Shown here: piece after piece, positions 34,196-45,710 of the stretch
Numbering within the stretch: the first letter of the stretch is position 1
Layout: each line of letters starts with the position of its first letter
NCBI GenBank assembly: GCA_013423385.1
Contig: BLZA01000007.1
Location: 806,001-870,000 of the forward strand
DNA: 64,000 nt
Reading direction: 5' to 3'
DNA from: Naganishia liquefaciens
Taxonomy: Eukaryota; Basidiomycota; Tremellomycetes; Filobasidiales; Filobasidiaceae
Translations under genes and position numbers: made by a program
The notes under the pieces: generated by a model
Databases searched by the model: none
Seen by the model: only the letters and a program-made list of their open reading frames with translations
Told to the model about the DNA's origin: nothing

Positions 34196-36681
34196 AGTGT
34201 TGCAGCGTTGTCGCTGTCATGTTGGCGTTCACTTGCACGAGGGTGTGGCTTTTTACTCGACGACACAATTACGAGCCCGGCTTGCCGATAAAAGAGAGGA
34301 AGTGTTCGCGACTGCAGACCAAAGGCTTCGAGGGCGATTTCGACCAGTCCGCAGAGGTCATTGCTTGACAGGCCGATGTAAGGCTTCTTCAGAAGCCAAG
34401 TCACGCAGTTATTGATACGCAGTGAGGATTCTACCCTGCTGTCAGAGGACGCGTCTCTTCGGAAGAAACACCCAATCATCGCAAGCCTCGAAGTCTGCCC
34501 ATCCAACGCCGTATCCCGAGCTATGAAAAGCGATTACCGCTCTCGGCGGAGCCTGACTTGCTTCTCCGACTTTTTCACCGGCAGAGAGAGCACCAAGATC
34601 GTCTTCATGGCTGTCTGTTCTGCAGAGGTCTTGTTCAGGCTGCAAAGCGGCCATCGTCAGATAGGGATAGTAGCAAGGAATGCGAGTGAAGTTTCGGCTG
34701 CTGCCGGTATCACCTGTCCTGGTCGGGAATTCGGCGCGGGACATGCGTAACGGCGGTAGGAGTCGAAGCAGCAAACTTGCCTCCAGGACAAGTAATGGCG
34801 TTCCGGTAGACCTTGTAGCGCTCTCACACTCTCGCAAACATTGATTCGCTCCACCCGCTTGGGAATCCGAGACCTCGCCGCATGGATACATTGAGGCAAT
34901 GTTGCGGGCAGAATCTACCAACACGCTGTCTACGATCTGCTCTTCCGCCAGCTCCCGTGCTTCTGTTTCTCGTCGACGTTTAAGGTCTGCTTGCTGTCTG
35001 AGAGAATGTAAATAGGTTTGTTTCTTGTCCATAATGTAGTCCGCTAGAAGGTCTGGCAGAACTGGTCGCCGATCCTGCTCAAGCGGGATGGGGCATTCGG
35101 TCGAAGGAAGGAGACGTCGGAGTCTTCCGCTCGAGGGCAGAGGCGTAGCCACAGAATGCCGAGCATCGCTTTCTGGTAAGCGCTTGCAGCCACGTTGCGG
35201 AAGAGAAGCAAGTCCTGTGGCGGTTTTGAGCTGCTCAGAGCAAGGCCTAGAGATATTCGAATGGTTGAGGAGAAAAGAAGGCTTCGGCGCATTCGCAGAT
35301 CTGTCTGTGGAAGAAAGCGACTGTGCTGGACAGAAAATCAACGGTGTGCCATATTTGGATGAGCAAAAGCTCCTGTCGATCAGTCATTACCTACGAAAGT
35401 CGGCGCCTACAATCATGACCGATGCGGCTCCTGTGCCTATACTGTTCTGTTCCCGACGATATTCGGCCTGATGTGAGCCAGCGGTACGAGAGCCAGTGAT
35501 TGCGTGATAAGTTGGGGGGAAGGGACAAGGGAAGTAGAGTGAAGGTTCATCGATATTCCACCCAACCGGGGCTAGCACAGACGCATAGAAGTCAGCATAG
35601 GTTCGCACTTCACGAAAATCACTTGCCATGCTTTGCGTAATCTGCCATTTTCAACAGCCTTCCAGCCGAGAGGGAGTCGATGATCCATCGCTCCGAGAAG
35701 ATCTGTGAAGATACTCAATGAGTGTGTCTGGGGACCAATTGAGGAAGAATGATTTGTTGACGACTTACAATGCATTCCTTATCGTGTTTTCTGTGGTTGA
35801 CAGTCGAAGAGGTCTTACTACTGTCTCCCACATCCAGAAAGCCATACTCACAATGGTTGTCCCAAGTATTCATCATCAGCGAGATGTAGACCATCATCAT
35901 CATTTCCACAGAACACGAGGATTGGCAGTCTGCAGCCGGAGACATCACGGTTCAAAGGTGCTGCGCCATGAACATTCAGCTCTCTGATGTACGGTAAGCC
36001 TGTCAACCCATCCACGATGTTGATGGCGGGAACCAATCGAGGAGAATCGCTTGTTTTGGTGTTCCGTGCGCTGAAGGTTGTGCGGCCGCCACGACGGTCT
36101 GTTATCGAGTCACATGAGAAAGGCCCAAAAGCGGCTCTTTCTGAGAACCCACTCCACAAATCAATGTTCGCTTGACATACGGTTACCGTAAAGTAGGCTA
36201 AGCCGGCAGAACAGCGACACCAAGGCAGTCTCCATCAGATGCCTTGCACGCGATAGGAGATCATGACTCACCAGGCGCCAGCTGACGAAACAAGTCATTA
36301 CAGGACATGACACGCGTCGTCTCGTAGTAGGATTTACGGTCTGGTTTGAAGGCAACAGAACCGGGTTCTTGATAGGGCGGTTACTCGAGGTGCATGGCTT
36401 GCGGTCGTTGTTGATGATGGTGACCGATGCCCTTGCCCCTGAAAGCTCTGGCTTGTCTGTGGTGACAATCGCTCCTATCGGACTCGGCACAAAGCGTTCC
36501 GCGGATTTACAATCTCTGCATTACCCTGCTTGAAAACTGTTCCAGCGTGCAGTTAGAGAAGAATTGCTTTGAGAGGAATCGTTATACAAGCCAGGTATAC
36601 ACCGTATAAACATAATACTGCTTCCCTTCATCACAGATACATCTGAGTCCTCACAATTTTCGCACGCGAGCTACCGTCTGA
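34196..36681. other. unresolved 2.5-kb region with minus-strand open pieces
   Basis: Minus-strand ORFs are chained through this stretch: 36161-36490, 35848-36159, 35572-35775, 35387-35629 and 34442-35341 (299 codons, with a charged helical piece reading KRRRETEARELAEEQIVD). Some parts look translated, for example LVPAINIVDGLTGLPYI and VLAPVGWNIDEPSLYF, but I could not connect them with good splice sites and recognise no domain. It may be one multi-exon minus-strand gene of unknown function or a decayed one. Plus-strand ORFs here look like shadows. Confidence 0.3.
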
Positions 36682-37442
36682 TCACGTTCCCCGCTCCTTC
36701 TCCGACTTCCGCATCATCGCCGGGAATCCATCACTCCAACCGTCGGCGACGACTTCTCCAACGTCTTCATACCCACGGCTCAGATAGAGCCTCTTTCCCG
36801 CTGGTGATGATTCAAGCCAGGCGAGCTCATCCGCTTGGAGGTTAGATAGATGGTGGTCGAGGAGTCTCGAGCCGATCGACTGCTTTTGGTGGCCGGGGTG
36901 AATAGCCAAGATTTCGAGATACCTAGTGAAGTGGCACAGTCATTCAGAATATTGAGGCAGCTAGGCACCTGTGGATTGAAGACTTACCAGGTTGGACGAG
37001 ACTCAGTGACCATGTCAATTTTCTCCTGAAAAGCCTGATACAGAGAGCTGTACAATTTCATGTCGTATTGGGCGTACATCCCCTTTTCCTTCTCTGTCAT
37101 CGTTTCCGGATCATATAGCTTGAATCGCATCGCTGGCTTCATCCAGTAGGCGATGCCAACAATCTCGCCTTGATCATTCGTCGCCTTATAGCCGATGTGC
37201 GAAGCCGCCTTTCCGTCGCGATCCGTCAGCTTGTATGCCAGTCTCCGAGCGAGACTGTCTATACGCTGTTCGAATGGTAGCCGCGGTAGCGGTTCAATCA
37301 CATCGGTGTATTCCGGAAAAGGATCGAAGGAAAGGATCTGGACAGAGGCAACCTGTTGAAGTTCGGAAAAGTCATGGGCGTTGATGTGAGAGATCACGAT
37401 TGATGGCTTCTGGCCGCTTTCGGGGTCGAGGGTGATTGCCAT
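36682..37442 (-). CDS. GNAT-family N-acetyltransferase
   Basis: Two exons (36988-37442 and 36682-36922) join at RPTW/YLEILAIHP and give about 231 residues. The second exon carries the acetyl-CoA-binding motif A of the GNAT fold: YLEILAIHPGHQKQSIGSRL, with Q-x-x-x-G-x-R/L near the expected spacing. It continues WLESSPAGKRLYLSRGYEDV, the typical late motif (ESS..G..LY..GF). The N-terminal half resembles fungal GNAT proteins of unknown substrate (GIAYWMKPAM). A small-molecule substrate is likely but cannot be named. Confidence 0.87.
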
Positions 37443-37975
37443 TGTGAAGACGTCTAGCGGGAGAAGAGGGGAGAATGTCGTGCTAGGGAGCTAGGGGCAA
37501 GGGAATGCTTCAAATATGCGTCGTTCAGATGTGAACCGTAGCCAGAGGAGCAAAAAAACCGGCAGCCAAGACGACCAGGTTGCGTGACCGGCTGGGTTGC
37601 CTCATCTACCTCGTCTCGGTATCCTCGCCAAATTCCATCCGCGCATTACGCCGCTAATCCGCTTCCGCTAAACGACGCGCCGAATTCTCATTCGCCACCT
37701 CAGCCATCTCCTCTCTTCGATATCTCCGATACCCTAGACGTGTTCGGGGCCATGCGCGCGGTCCACAGAGTGCATCAAAAGCACAGTGGTGCTCAGGATG
37801 TCAATCAACAGTATATCTTCTGAGAACCATGCGTTATAACATTACAACCCATTGTTTGACTACTAGTCTGTACACGTATTAATTTCGTCACACACTTGAT
37901 TCTCTCTGCTCACTCGCGCATGCGGCGCTGTCAATAGCCCGGGCGCCACCATGGATTAATAAACCTGTAGTCCTC
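37443..37975. other. intergenic region with a possible short ORF
   Basis: A plus-strand ORF of 79 codons (37584-37823) contains DISDTLDVFGAMRAVHRVHQ. It could be a small gene, but it has no recognised relative. The rest is the promoter side of the GNAT gene and the 3' side of the permease gene. Confidence 0.3.
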
Positions 37976-39897
37976 TCATGCAGTATACCTGAAGCCCTCG
38001 ACTCCCTCAATGGGTTCTCTGGTGCCCTCATCGAGTTGCCTGTTTACTCGCCTGAAGTGCAAGGCAAGAATAAGGCAGAGGAGGATGATGAGGAATTGTG
38101 CTCCGATGGTGGTCCAAAGGCCGGGACTGAAAAAAATGATTAAGACTGTCAGGTTCAATTGATCACGACGAAGGGTAGTGGTGAAGACGTACATGTATCC
38201 AGGGTAGTCGACTTGTCGGTAGACCGTGGAAGCCATGATGCCTCCCATTCCCCCCATACCAATGACAACGGCCGAGGCGATGGATTTCTTGGAATAGGTG
38301 ATCGTGTTGTTGGCTTGGAAGGCCAGGACGGAGGGCACGTTGCCTGGAAACAGATAGAAAACGGAAAAAATGATCAGTCATTTGGTCGTGTGTATCATTG
38401 GCCACCGGCTAAACTCACACTGCCCTCCCATGATGGCGAGGAAAGCACCAAAGTATTTTACGCCATTTTTACCCGCGTAAGCGATCAGAAGGCAGCCGAC
38501 GATCTGTATTGAAGACGAATGGCGTTGAAAGATAAGAATTTACACTATCTGACGGCTTCGGACTGCCCATAGGCGGAACGTACCGTCACCAAGGCGTTCA
38601 GCGAGACAAAGAGACCCCGCTGCTTGAATTTGTCTGAGCAGAAGGCGATTGCGAAGGTGTAGAAAGCGCCAGCAATGTATGGTGGGGCGGCCAAGAACAG
38701 ACTCATTTTGTAAGAGTAGCCTTGTCCGCCGAGAATGATCGGGAGGAAATAGGCGAACGCGTAACTCTAAGGTAGACTCTTAGCACGGTGAAATTACCTT
38801 TCAAAATACCGTACTCACGGGCAGGGTAGCGCTCATGAAGCACAAACCGAAGCTCCATGTCTTCCAGTCCAAGAGATGTCGAATAGCCTTGGCCTTCGTC
38901 ATAACGTCAGAGGTACCGTCTCCTCGATCCGCATTAACACGGTCGATGATGAACTTTCGCTCGGTCTCATTGAGGAACTTTGCCTTGTCTGGGAAGTCGA
39001 CAATGAGCAATAGGCCGAGAAGACCAAAGGCAATAGTGATGACTCCGAACAAGAAGAAGATCCATCGCCACGTGTTCAGCGGGCCAGCGGGTTTGATTTC
39101 GGCGAAACCGTAGCAAATGATTTGTGAGAATCCGGAAATGGCCATCGAAAGCAAGTAGAAGGATGCAAGACGCTAGAGTAATCCAATGTCAGGATCAAGC
39201 CAGCATGCACTGCGTTCTGAGCTGCTCACCTTCTGCGTTTCCCATCGAGTGTACCACGTCGAGATCAAGAAGACACAACCGGGGAAGAATCCAGCTTCGA
39301 AGAAACCCAGGATGACTCGGACCGCGACCAATTGCTTCCAATCGGTGACAAAGGCCATACCAAGCATCGCGGCTCCCCAAAGGACGGCGATGGATCCCAA
39401 CAGCATTCGAGCTCCAATTTTCCGAAGGAGAATGTTCGACGGCAACTCGAAGATGATGTCTGTAGCAATTCGACGTTAGTACAAGCGATGTTGGGCGCTG
39501 GGCGTACGTACATGGGATGAAGAAGACCAATGTGGCGATACTGTAACGCTCTCCAACCGTACTAAATCGGGCATTAGCGCGATGACAGCTTGGATAGCGG
39601 GGGGGGGGGGATAACCCACAGTTTCAAGTCCTTGGCCATACCCGCTACACGAGCTGACGATAAGTTCGTTCGATCAATCAAAGCGATGGAGTAGAGCGCC
39701 CCGAGGATGATGAGCAACCGCACGTCAACCTTTCGGATGACCCGCTTCTCGAAAGCACGATCATGCTGGACCTCATCCCCGCGGGCGATGGTGTTGTTGT
39801 AGTCATAGCTGCCTTCCTCCTTCTGCAGAGTGTTGGTGTCCTCGACATGCGAGACGGCGGGCTTGTCTTTGCTATCCACTGACAAAGTTCGGTTCAT
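37976..39897 (-). CDS. MFS permease, allantoate (Dal5-like, anion:cation symporter) family
   Basis: This is a twelve-span major facilitator of the fungal allantoate-permease/ACS group, coded in about eight exons. The soluble N-terminus leads to RKVDVRLLIILGALYSIALI and DRTNLSSARVAGM. Family markers follow: ELPSNILLRKIGARMLLGS, RVILGFFEAGFFPGCVFLIS followed by TWYTRWE, and NTWRWIFFLFGVITI. The C-terminal half has ITYSKKSIASAVVIGMGGMG, and the tail ends GVEGFRYTA. Relatives import anionic compounds such as allantoate, nicotinate, pantothenate or dipeptides across the plasma membrane. The exact substrate is unknown. The first intron carries a run of about a dozen G on the plus strand near 39600. 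Confidence 0.88.
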
Positions 39898-42072
39898 GTT
39901 GAAGTTGTTTGATTGAAGGCGTTATCCTTTGTGCAAAGCCACTTGTGCGGGGCCCTTTCGCAGATATTCCAAGCGAAAGTCAGGTATATATCTGTCCCAG
40001 AGCCCGTCCTTGGTTTCGTTGCGCATCATCCACTCTCCTTCGGGGTTCACGGGATTCGCTTGTAAACATGATCCGGTGGACCGAAAGGGAGCAACCTCTC
40101 TCCATGTACCTCAGAGTGGTAAGCTGCAGATTCATAGCCGGTTGATCGGAACAAAGTGTAATAGGATTGGCTTGGGTTACAGGAACAAGCCTAGGTCGTT
40201 GTCCTCCTTTCCAGCTGAAACACGAGGAGCTAACGCGTCGAGACAGCAGAGCTAGCAAGCTAGCTACTTGCGGGGCAGCGGAGTGTGGCGATCAACATAA
40301 CGCGTCAGCTCAGCGCAACTGTTCCAGCATAGTAGCTGAGAAGCTCTATTGCTCAGGTGGGTGCTGTACGTTCACGAAGGCGTTCGACTGTTCCCGGCTG
40401 TTCACGCAAACGGCACCAGAGATGCCATTGATCATGCTCTACGCACTCTTGTGGTAACAAGAGCAGCAATAATTAACCTCCATCAAAGCTTGCCCTCCCA
40501 GGGCAGATGCAACGTGGTTCCCCGCAGCTGATCAAAGTCGATCACCTGCCCGGGGTATGCACGAGAGCCAAGCAGTACTTTCAAAGCTTCTTTGGAATAG
40601 CGACCGGAATTCTTTTCAAGGGGCCTCTGATCGAGGAGCTGATTGAGGGAGAATGCAAGTACAGACAACTGCCGCCGAGCGCGGACAACAAATCGAGCTG
40701 ATCTGTCCAGAGTTTCCAAGCCAAGCTGGTGTCCACCAACATGCGCCTCTGACAGTCCGTGCTAGCACACCGCCAACCCTCGACGGAGAGTTAAATGAGC
40801 AGTGCGATAGCAGTCTGACAGCTGTTTGCATGAATACCAGATGGAGGTCTTTCCCCACATGCATGGCTACACATCCCCACACAAAGTGCCAAATTCTCCA
40901 CGGGGTCGGCTCGTTACCGAATCGCCCAGATGGGGTAGCTGCTGGAGTTGGTATTGGCTTTTCTTCGTGGACGTTCGTTGTGTCGGAAGCAGCCCGGACC
41001 GGGATCGCGCTTAGCCGCGTCATAATCAGCAGTAGAGCGACAGAATGCCACAGGGCAAGGATATTGGATGTTAACCGAGCTTGCTTTCTACGAACCCCTG
41101 CCTCAAAGTCCTGTGGCAAGTCAAATTGATATCAACTGCCTCGACCTAGCTTGCGCCTTCGTCGCTGTCGAACAGACCCACCAGCTGACCCACCTCCCGC
41201 TGCCAGCTGGTCTGTTGAATGCATCGACACGTCTCTTCACCCGTGCTTGACCGACATCTGAAAGCAAAGTGGCGGCCCCGCTTTAGAATTGTAGGCGCTA
41301 TTCGAGCATTCTCTGGATAACGGCAGCGTTCCTTGGCGCACTTGGCAAAGAAGGTGTACTCTCGCATAGAGAACCTCGCCGTTGACGCGTTGACTCATTC
41401 TTGACATTCCCCTTGACACAGCTCCGATACATTCTTGACAGCTCTCTTGACCGTCCTTTTGATGCAGCCGTTGACGCCCTTGACCCGGACATCGGATAAC
41501 AAGGTAACCCGCAATAAGCAGGTCAGCATCAGGTCAAGGGTTTGCACCGGTAGTCGGGATGTTGCGTCAAGCGGTTGCAGTGTCGCGTGGCTTGGCCCCC
41601 TCGTGCCAGTGGAACACCGTTGATCAGATCCAATTCTATGCGTTGGGTTGGCCAGGTTTGACTGTCACTGCCAAGCTATCGCTATCCTTGACGCAGTCAT
41701 TGTCGCCTTCTGATTCTCCGCCGAAGTCGGTTGTATTGGCTATTGTAACAACACCAGCTGGCTCAGAAGCTCCTTAGATCTACCTTGATAGGCCACATGA
41801 CCAAAGGAGCCGTCGCAGAGCATTGCCAGTGCACTGTCGCTCGTCCCGAGTCACTGTACAGAGAGCCACGCGACTCCCCTCCACTCTACCGATAATAAGG
41901 GCGAAGCTTCAAACAACATGCAGTCGGGAGTCAAGCAGCGATGCCACACACGCGCTACTTCCTGAAGCCAAACAACGCCACATCACAGCAAACAACTCTG
42001 CAAACATCAACACTTTGACGACCGTCACATGGATTTGCATACGCTGAAGCTAACTTCCTAGAAGATATTGAT
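39898..42072. other. gene-poor island with TTGAC cluster
   Basis: About 2.2 kb lies between the permease start and the V-ATPase gene end. Its ORFs are short and overlap on both strands (for example 40653-41129 plus, 40616-41119 minus) and are unrecognised. Features are an AGCTAGCAAGCTAGCTAC word at about 40250-40267 and a dense TTGAC cluster at 41382-41484. The left end must be the promoter of the permease. The style resembles the islands at 4.9-10.6 kb and 58.7-59.7 kb. Confidence 0.45.
41382..41484 (+). repeat. cluster of eight TTGAC pentamers
   Basis: TTGAC begins at 41382, 41390, 41401, 41413, 41435, 41447, 41471 and 41480, eight times in 103 bp on the same strand. A further TTGAC or its complement GTCAA lies just beyond (about 41534, 41566 and 41687). 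The spacing is 8-24 bp and irregular, so this is not a simple tandem repeat. It could be a degenerate minisatellite or an array of protein-binding sites. Confidence 0.7.
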
Positions 42073-45000
42073 CTATTCATCCTCATCCTCTCCCAGATGA
42101 GCAAAGCTCAACGGAGCAAAAGCGTAACCGCCTGCGAAATCAATAACATCAGTTGCAATCCGTGCTAAGTGCGCACTAAACGTACCGGCCATGTAGTGCT
42201 TGCCGTTTGCTTCTACCCAATGCAGACGGAGTGCGTGAAGGAAGGCAGATAAACCCTCCATGATACACAGAATGGCAAGGGTCAGGGTGAACCAAAGGGC
42301 GAACATTACGACGGTAAAGATAACTCCAAAGACGCCGGTCATGCCGAATGCGCCTTCAAGAGTCATGTTGTACAAAACCTCGGAAAGCTGAGCGTGGGCA
42401 AGTGACAGAGCCCACAGACGAAGGTAAGACGCGCTATCGGGGGCGAGTGTAAGAGTACTATTTAGGCTGAGATTGATCGTCACTCACGTGTTGGAGATGC
42501 ATCCCTGAGATCAATCGGGCTATCAGTAGACGTAAGGTACCGCCAGCGAGACAACATACAAGGCAGAATTCGATAGTATGGATGACTTGATGAATGATGA
42601 CATCCCCCATTTCGAATGGCTAACAGTTCAGGGGTCAGTAAATGCTAAATGCCACTCGTGAACCTCGGCTCACATGATCATCTTCTTGCTGCTCGGCCAC
42701 AGCATGTCCGTTTCCGTCCTCCTCGTCCGCCATGTCCTGCGATGTCGAGAGCCGCGGAGCCTCGCCGACACCCTGGTATCCCTGACCCTTGATTTTTTGA
42801 TGTTCACGGTACAAGATGTACGGCTTGACGCACAGCATCCAGGGCACACAGACAAGGGCGAGAAGAAGCAGGAAAACTTGAATAAAGCTTTGTCCGGAGT
42901 AAAGTTGGGTGGCAGGATCGACAGTTCCGGGCGACAGGAACATGTAAATCAACATATTCAGCAATCCTGGAGGCGAGTTGGGCTGCTTGGTCCAGTCGAG
43001 CGTCCACTTGTAGATGATGCAGATAACGAGGTATCCAAAGATACTCTGCATGAACAAGATTTGCGGGATGAACTCGCACCAAATGTTGATGTGCTTCTTG
43101 AACTTGAGATGGTTGGGCACTTGCAGACAGATCGCGAACGTCATCTGAGTTACATATGTTGGTTAGATTAGCGGAACGGTTCGAGAGGAGAACTCACATG
43201 AATCACACCCAGAATGATGGACATCTTCATCTTGTACGAGTTGGAGAACACGAGAGCATTGTCCGCGCCGTGCCATGCGGGATCGAGACCGAAAAGATAG
43301 GTCGTCCCGGTCGGATTCGCATTCACTGTACCATTAGCTCCTTCAGGCCATTCCCATCCGGATTGCCAGATGTGAAGTGACTTGGAGAAGATATCGTTGT
43401 AGATAAGACCAGTGTACATCGAGAACATGCCCATTAGAAGGATAATGTATCGACCACTGTTGGAACGGAGTCGGTCGAGAGGAAGAAGCTAGGTTGCGAA
43501 AAGAACTTACAAGAAGAAAGTCTCAAAGATTTCGCCGAGTCCCGCTTTGGCCAACTTCCTCTCGAAGGTAATCATTGCAATGGCAGCCATTGTAGCGATG
43601 ATGCCGTGACCCAAATCACCAAACATGACGGCGAAAAGGAAGGGGAAAGTGACACAGGTGAATAGTCCCGGATTGACTTCTTGGTATGTGGCAATACCAT
43701 ACGAATCGATGATAGTCTGGAAGCCCTCGGTGAACTTGTTGGTACGGTGAAACGTCGGTGGTGTTTGGTAAGTCCGAAGCTCTGACAAAATCGGCGGAAC
43801 CGTCGTGCCGGCAGTCTCCGTGGCGCGTCGCAACGCTTGCTGAATAGCACTGATATCCCTCGTCGGACACCATCCCTCTGCGGCCAAAGTCTTCTTTTTG
43901 GCATCATAGCTGAGCAAGTTCATCGTCTGATAGATGGCCTTTTCTCGTGCAACGGCATCCTTCCAAGTGGCGATACTTTCGGCAATCTTTCCCAACTCGA
44001 CTCGCCTGGTCTGCCCAGTCTGGAAAAGGACAGAGTTGATGTCCTCCAGTCGTGACGTGACTTCCCGAAGGGCTTCATTCCGCTTGTCCGCACTGGAATC
44101 GATCGGGTAGAGGGTTCCGCCCATAGAATCCGCCACTTTCCGGATTTTCGCGAGCAATTCGGCACCATGGGCGAAGATAATGAAGACGTCCTTGTGGGTC
44201 TCTTTGTTAGTGGTCGGATCCACAAAGGGTTCCTCGATTTCTGTCGAGCAAGCAAGTGAAGTCAGTGGCGTCCGGTTCCCGACTGATCATACTCACCAGA
44301 ATAGTTCATATACAAGTTTCCTCGAAGAATTCGCCACAGGATCCTCTCAAACACGGGCATGCGCGTACGTTCGATCGTACCGGCGACAAAGTCCAGGTCC
44401 ACCCCCTGGTATCCACTTTCGCCAGGAAGAGAGCCGTATTCCGCAGCATGCTCAAGCAAGGGCGCTGAGCCATCCGCATCATCGAATGAGCCTCGGATCT
44501 CGATTTGTCGGTTATCGGCCTGGCAGGAAGGAATCAGCACGAATCTTCGCCCACGATCGTAGCACGAACCTGGCTGAAGAACCCCGCAGTCTCCCTCAAT
44601 ACACACTTGGCCTCCTCCAACTCCCTCTGTCGTCTACCCAGAGTCTCCCAGCTCTGGTTGATCTGACCAAGGCGTTGTTCGTTCTCTGCCAACTTGACGT
44701 CGAGATCATCGAATGCCTGTGGCGCGCGAGGACCGACAGAGTTGAACGGCGTCGAAGCGGAAAGAGGCGTGACTCCGATAGGCGGGCTCGCGGAGGAGAT
44801 TTGACTCTGGAAAAGCCGAAGTCGACGTTCCATCTCGTCCAAGCGACGGATCTCGCCGACGAATGACCGTTGAAATGCGTTGGTCTCGCCATTCAACTGC
44901 GAAGAGGGTGATCAGATATAGATCACGCCAGCCCTTGTTGAGCAGTGTACTCACGTCCTTGAATTGGAAATTGCCCATCACGCCGAGCTCGGAGATGGTG

Positions 45001-45136
45001 TCATGCGCCACTTCGGTAGGGATGTACAACTGTACGAGGGACATCTCCTCCGAACCTGAAGGAGGGGCAAAAAATGGGATTGCGAAACGGTCATGATGGA
45101 TTAACAGCACGTACGGAAGAGACTTGGGTAGCCCAT
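42073..45136 (-). CDS. VPH1: V-type H+-ATPase subunit a
   Basis: This is the large membrane subunit of the V0 sector, forming the proton half-channels of the vacuolar or Golgi V-ATPase. It is about 850 residues in several exons. The start MGYPSLFR is followed by an intron and [19 protein letters not shown], the classic beginning of the family. The cytosolic N-terminal half includes YMNYSEIEEPF and [16 protein letters not shown]. The membrane half begins [20 protein letters not shown] followed by GDLGHG, and contains [17 protein letters not shown]. The segment [20 protein letters not shown] carries the conserved Arg essential for proton translocation. The acidic end is LGEDEDE. It is divergent from the DHA2 transporter. 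Which organelle isoform it is cannot be told. Confidence 0.97.
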
Positions 45137-45710
45137 AGTTGTAGATGATGGTAGGCCTGATCGCGCAGACGAGGCCAAATCTCCTTGCAAGAAAGCTCTA
45201 CACGTCGGTAAACTGGTCAACTGGCTCTCCCTACAAACGGGCTTGCCTGATGACGATGCCTACGACGCGAGCCAGCGATGGTGCGGAAACCTCGATGCGG
45301 CTCCGGCAGCTGGCTTTGTCATCTCGAGCCCTAAACTTTTGTCATCATCTAGTTACCGAGGCTTATCTTTGGGGGTCGGTGGGTCGCCATGCCCGGTGAG
45401 ACACGAAACCCCGCGAGCCGCCCCGCGCCGAAACTAACGGCGAATTATCGGTCCGCATACCGAAGCCTATCCTGGAAGGTCTCTGAAAAGATGTAAACGT
45501 GCAATCTCGTTCAAATACGACGGGTCAGACTGCAGCCCAGTCTGACGAGCATCATATATAGTCTAGAGCCCGCCGTACCCGGAGATCCAAGCTTCACAAG
45601 TTGCCTGTCGCTGAGTCGGAATCGAAGTCCCTTCTTTGACTTCCATTTGCATACTCCAGTTTGCGAACTAAATGTGCAACGCCATTCGACGCCGATAAAC
45701 TCTTGAGAAC
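45137..45710. other. divergent promoter region
   Basis: 574 bp separate the starts of the V-ATPase a-subunit gene (minus) and the DHA2 transporter gene (plus). Short ORFs on the plus strand (45145-45437) look incidental. This must hold both promoters; no specific element is claimed. Confidence 0.5.

Noticed and set aside
39598-39612. Run of about a dozen G
   Set aside because: It is a simple homopolymer within the permease intron; no function is implied.
40616-41129. Overlapping ORFs of 167 and 158 codons on opposite strands
   Set aside because: They mirror each other, lack recognisable motifs and have no splice context.
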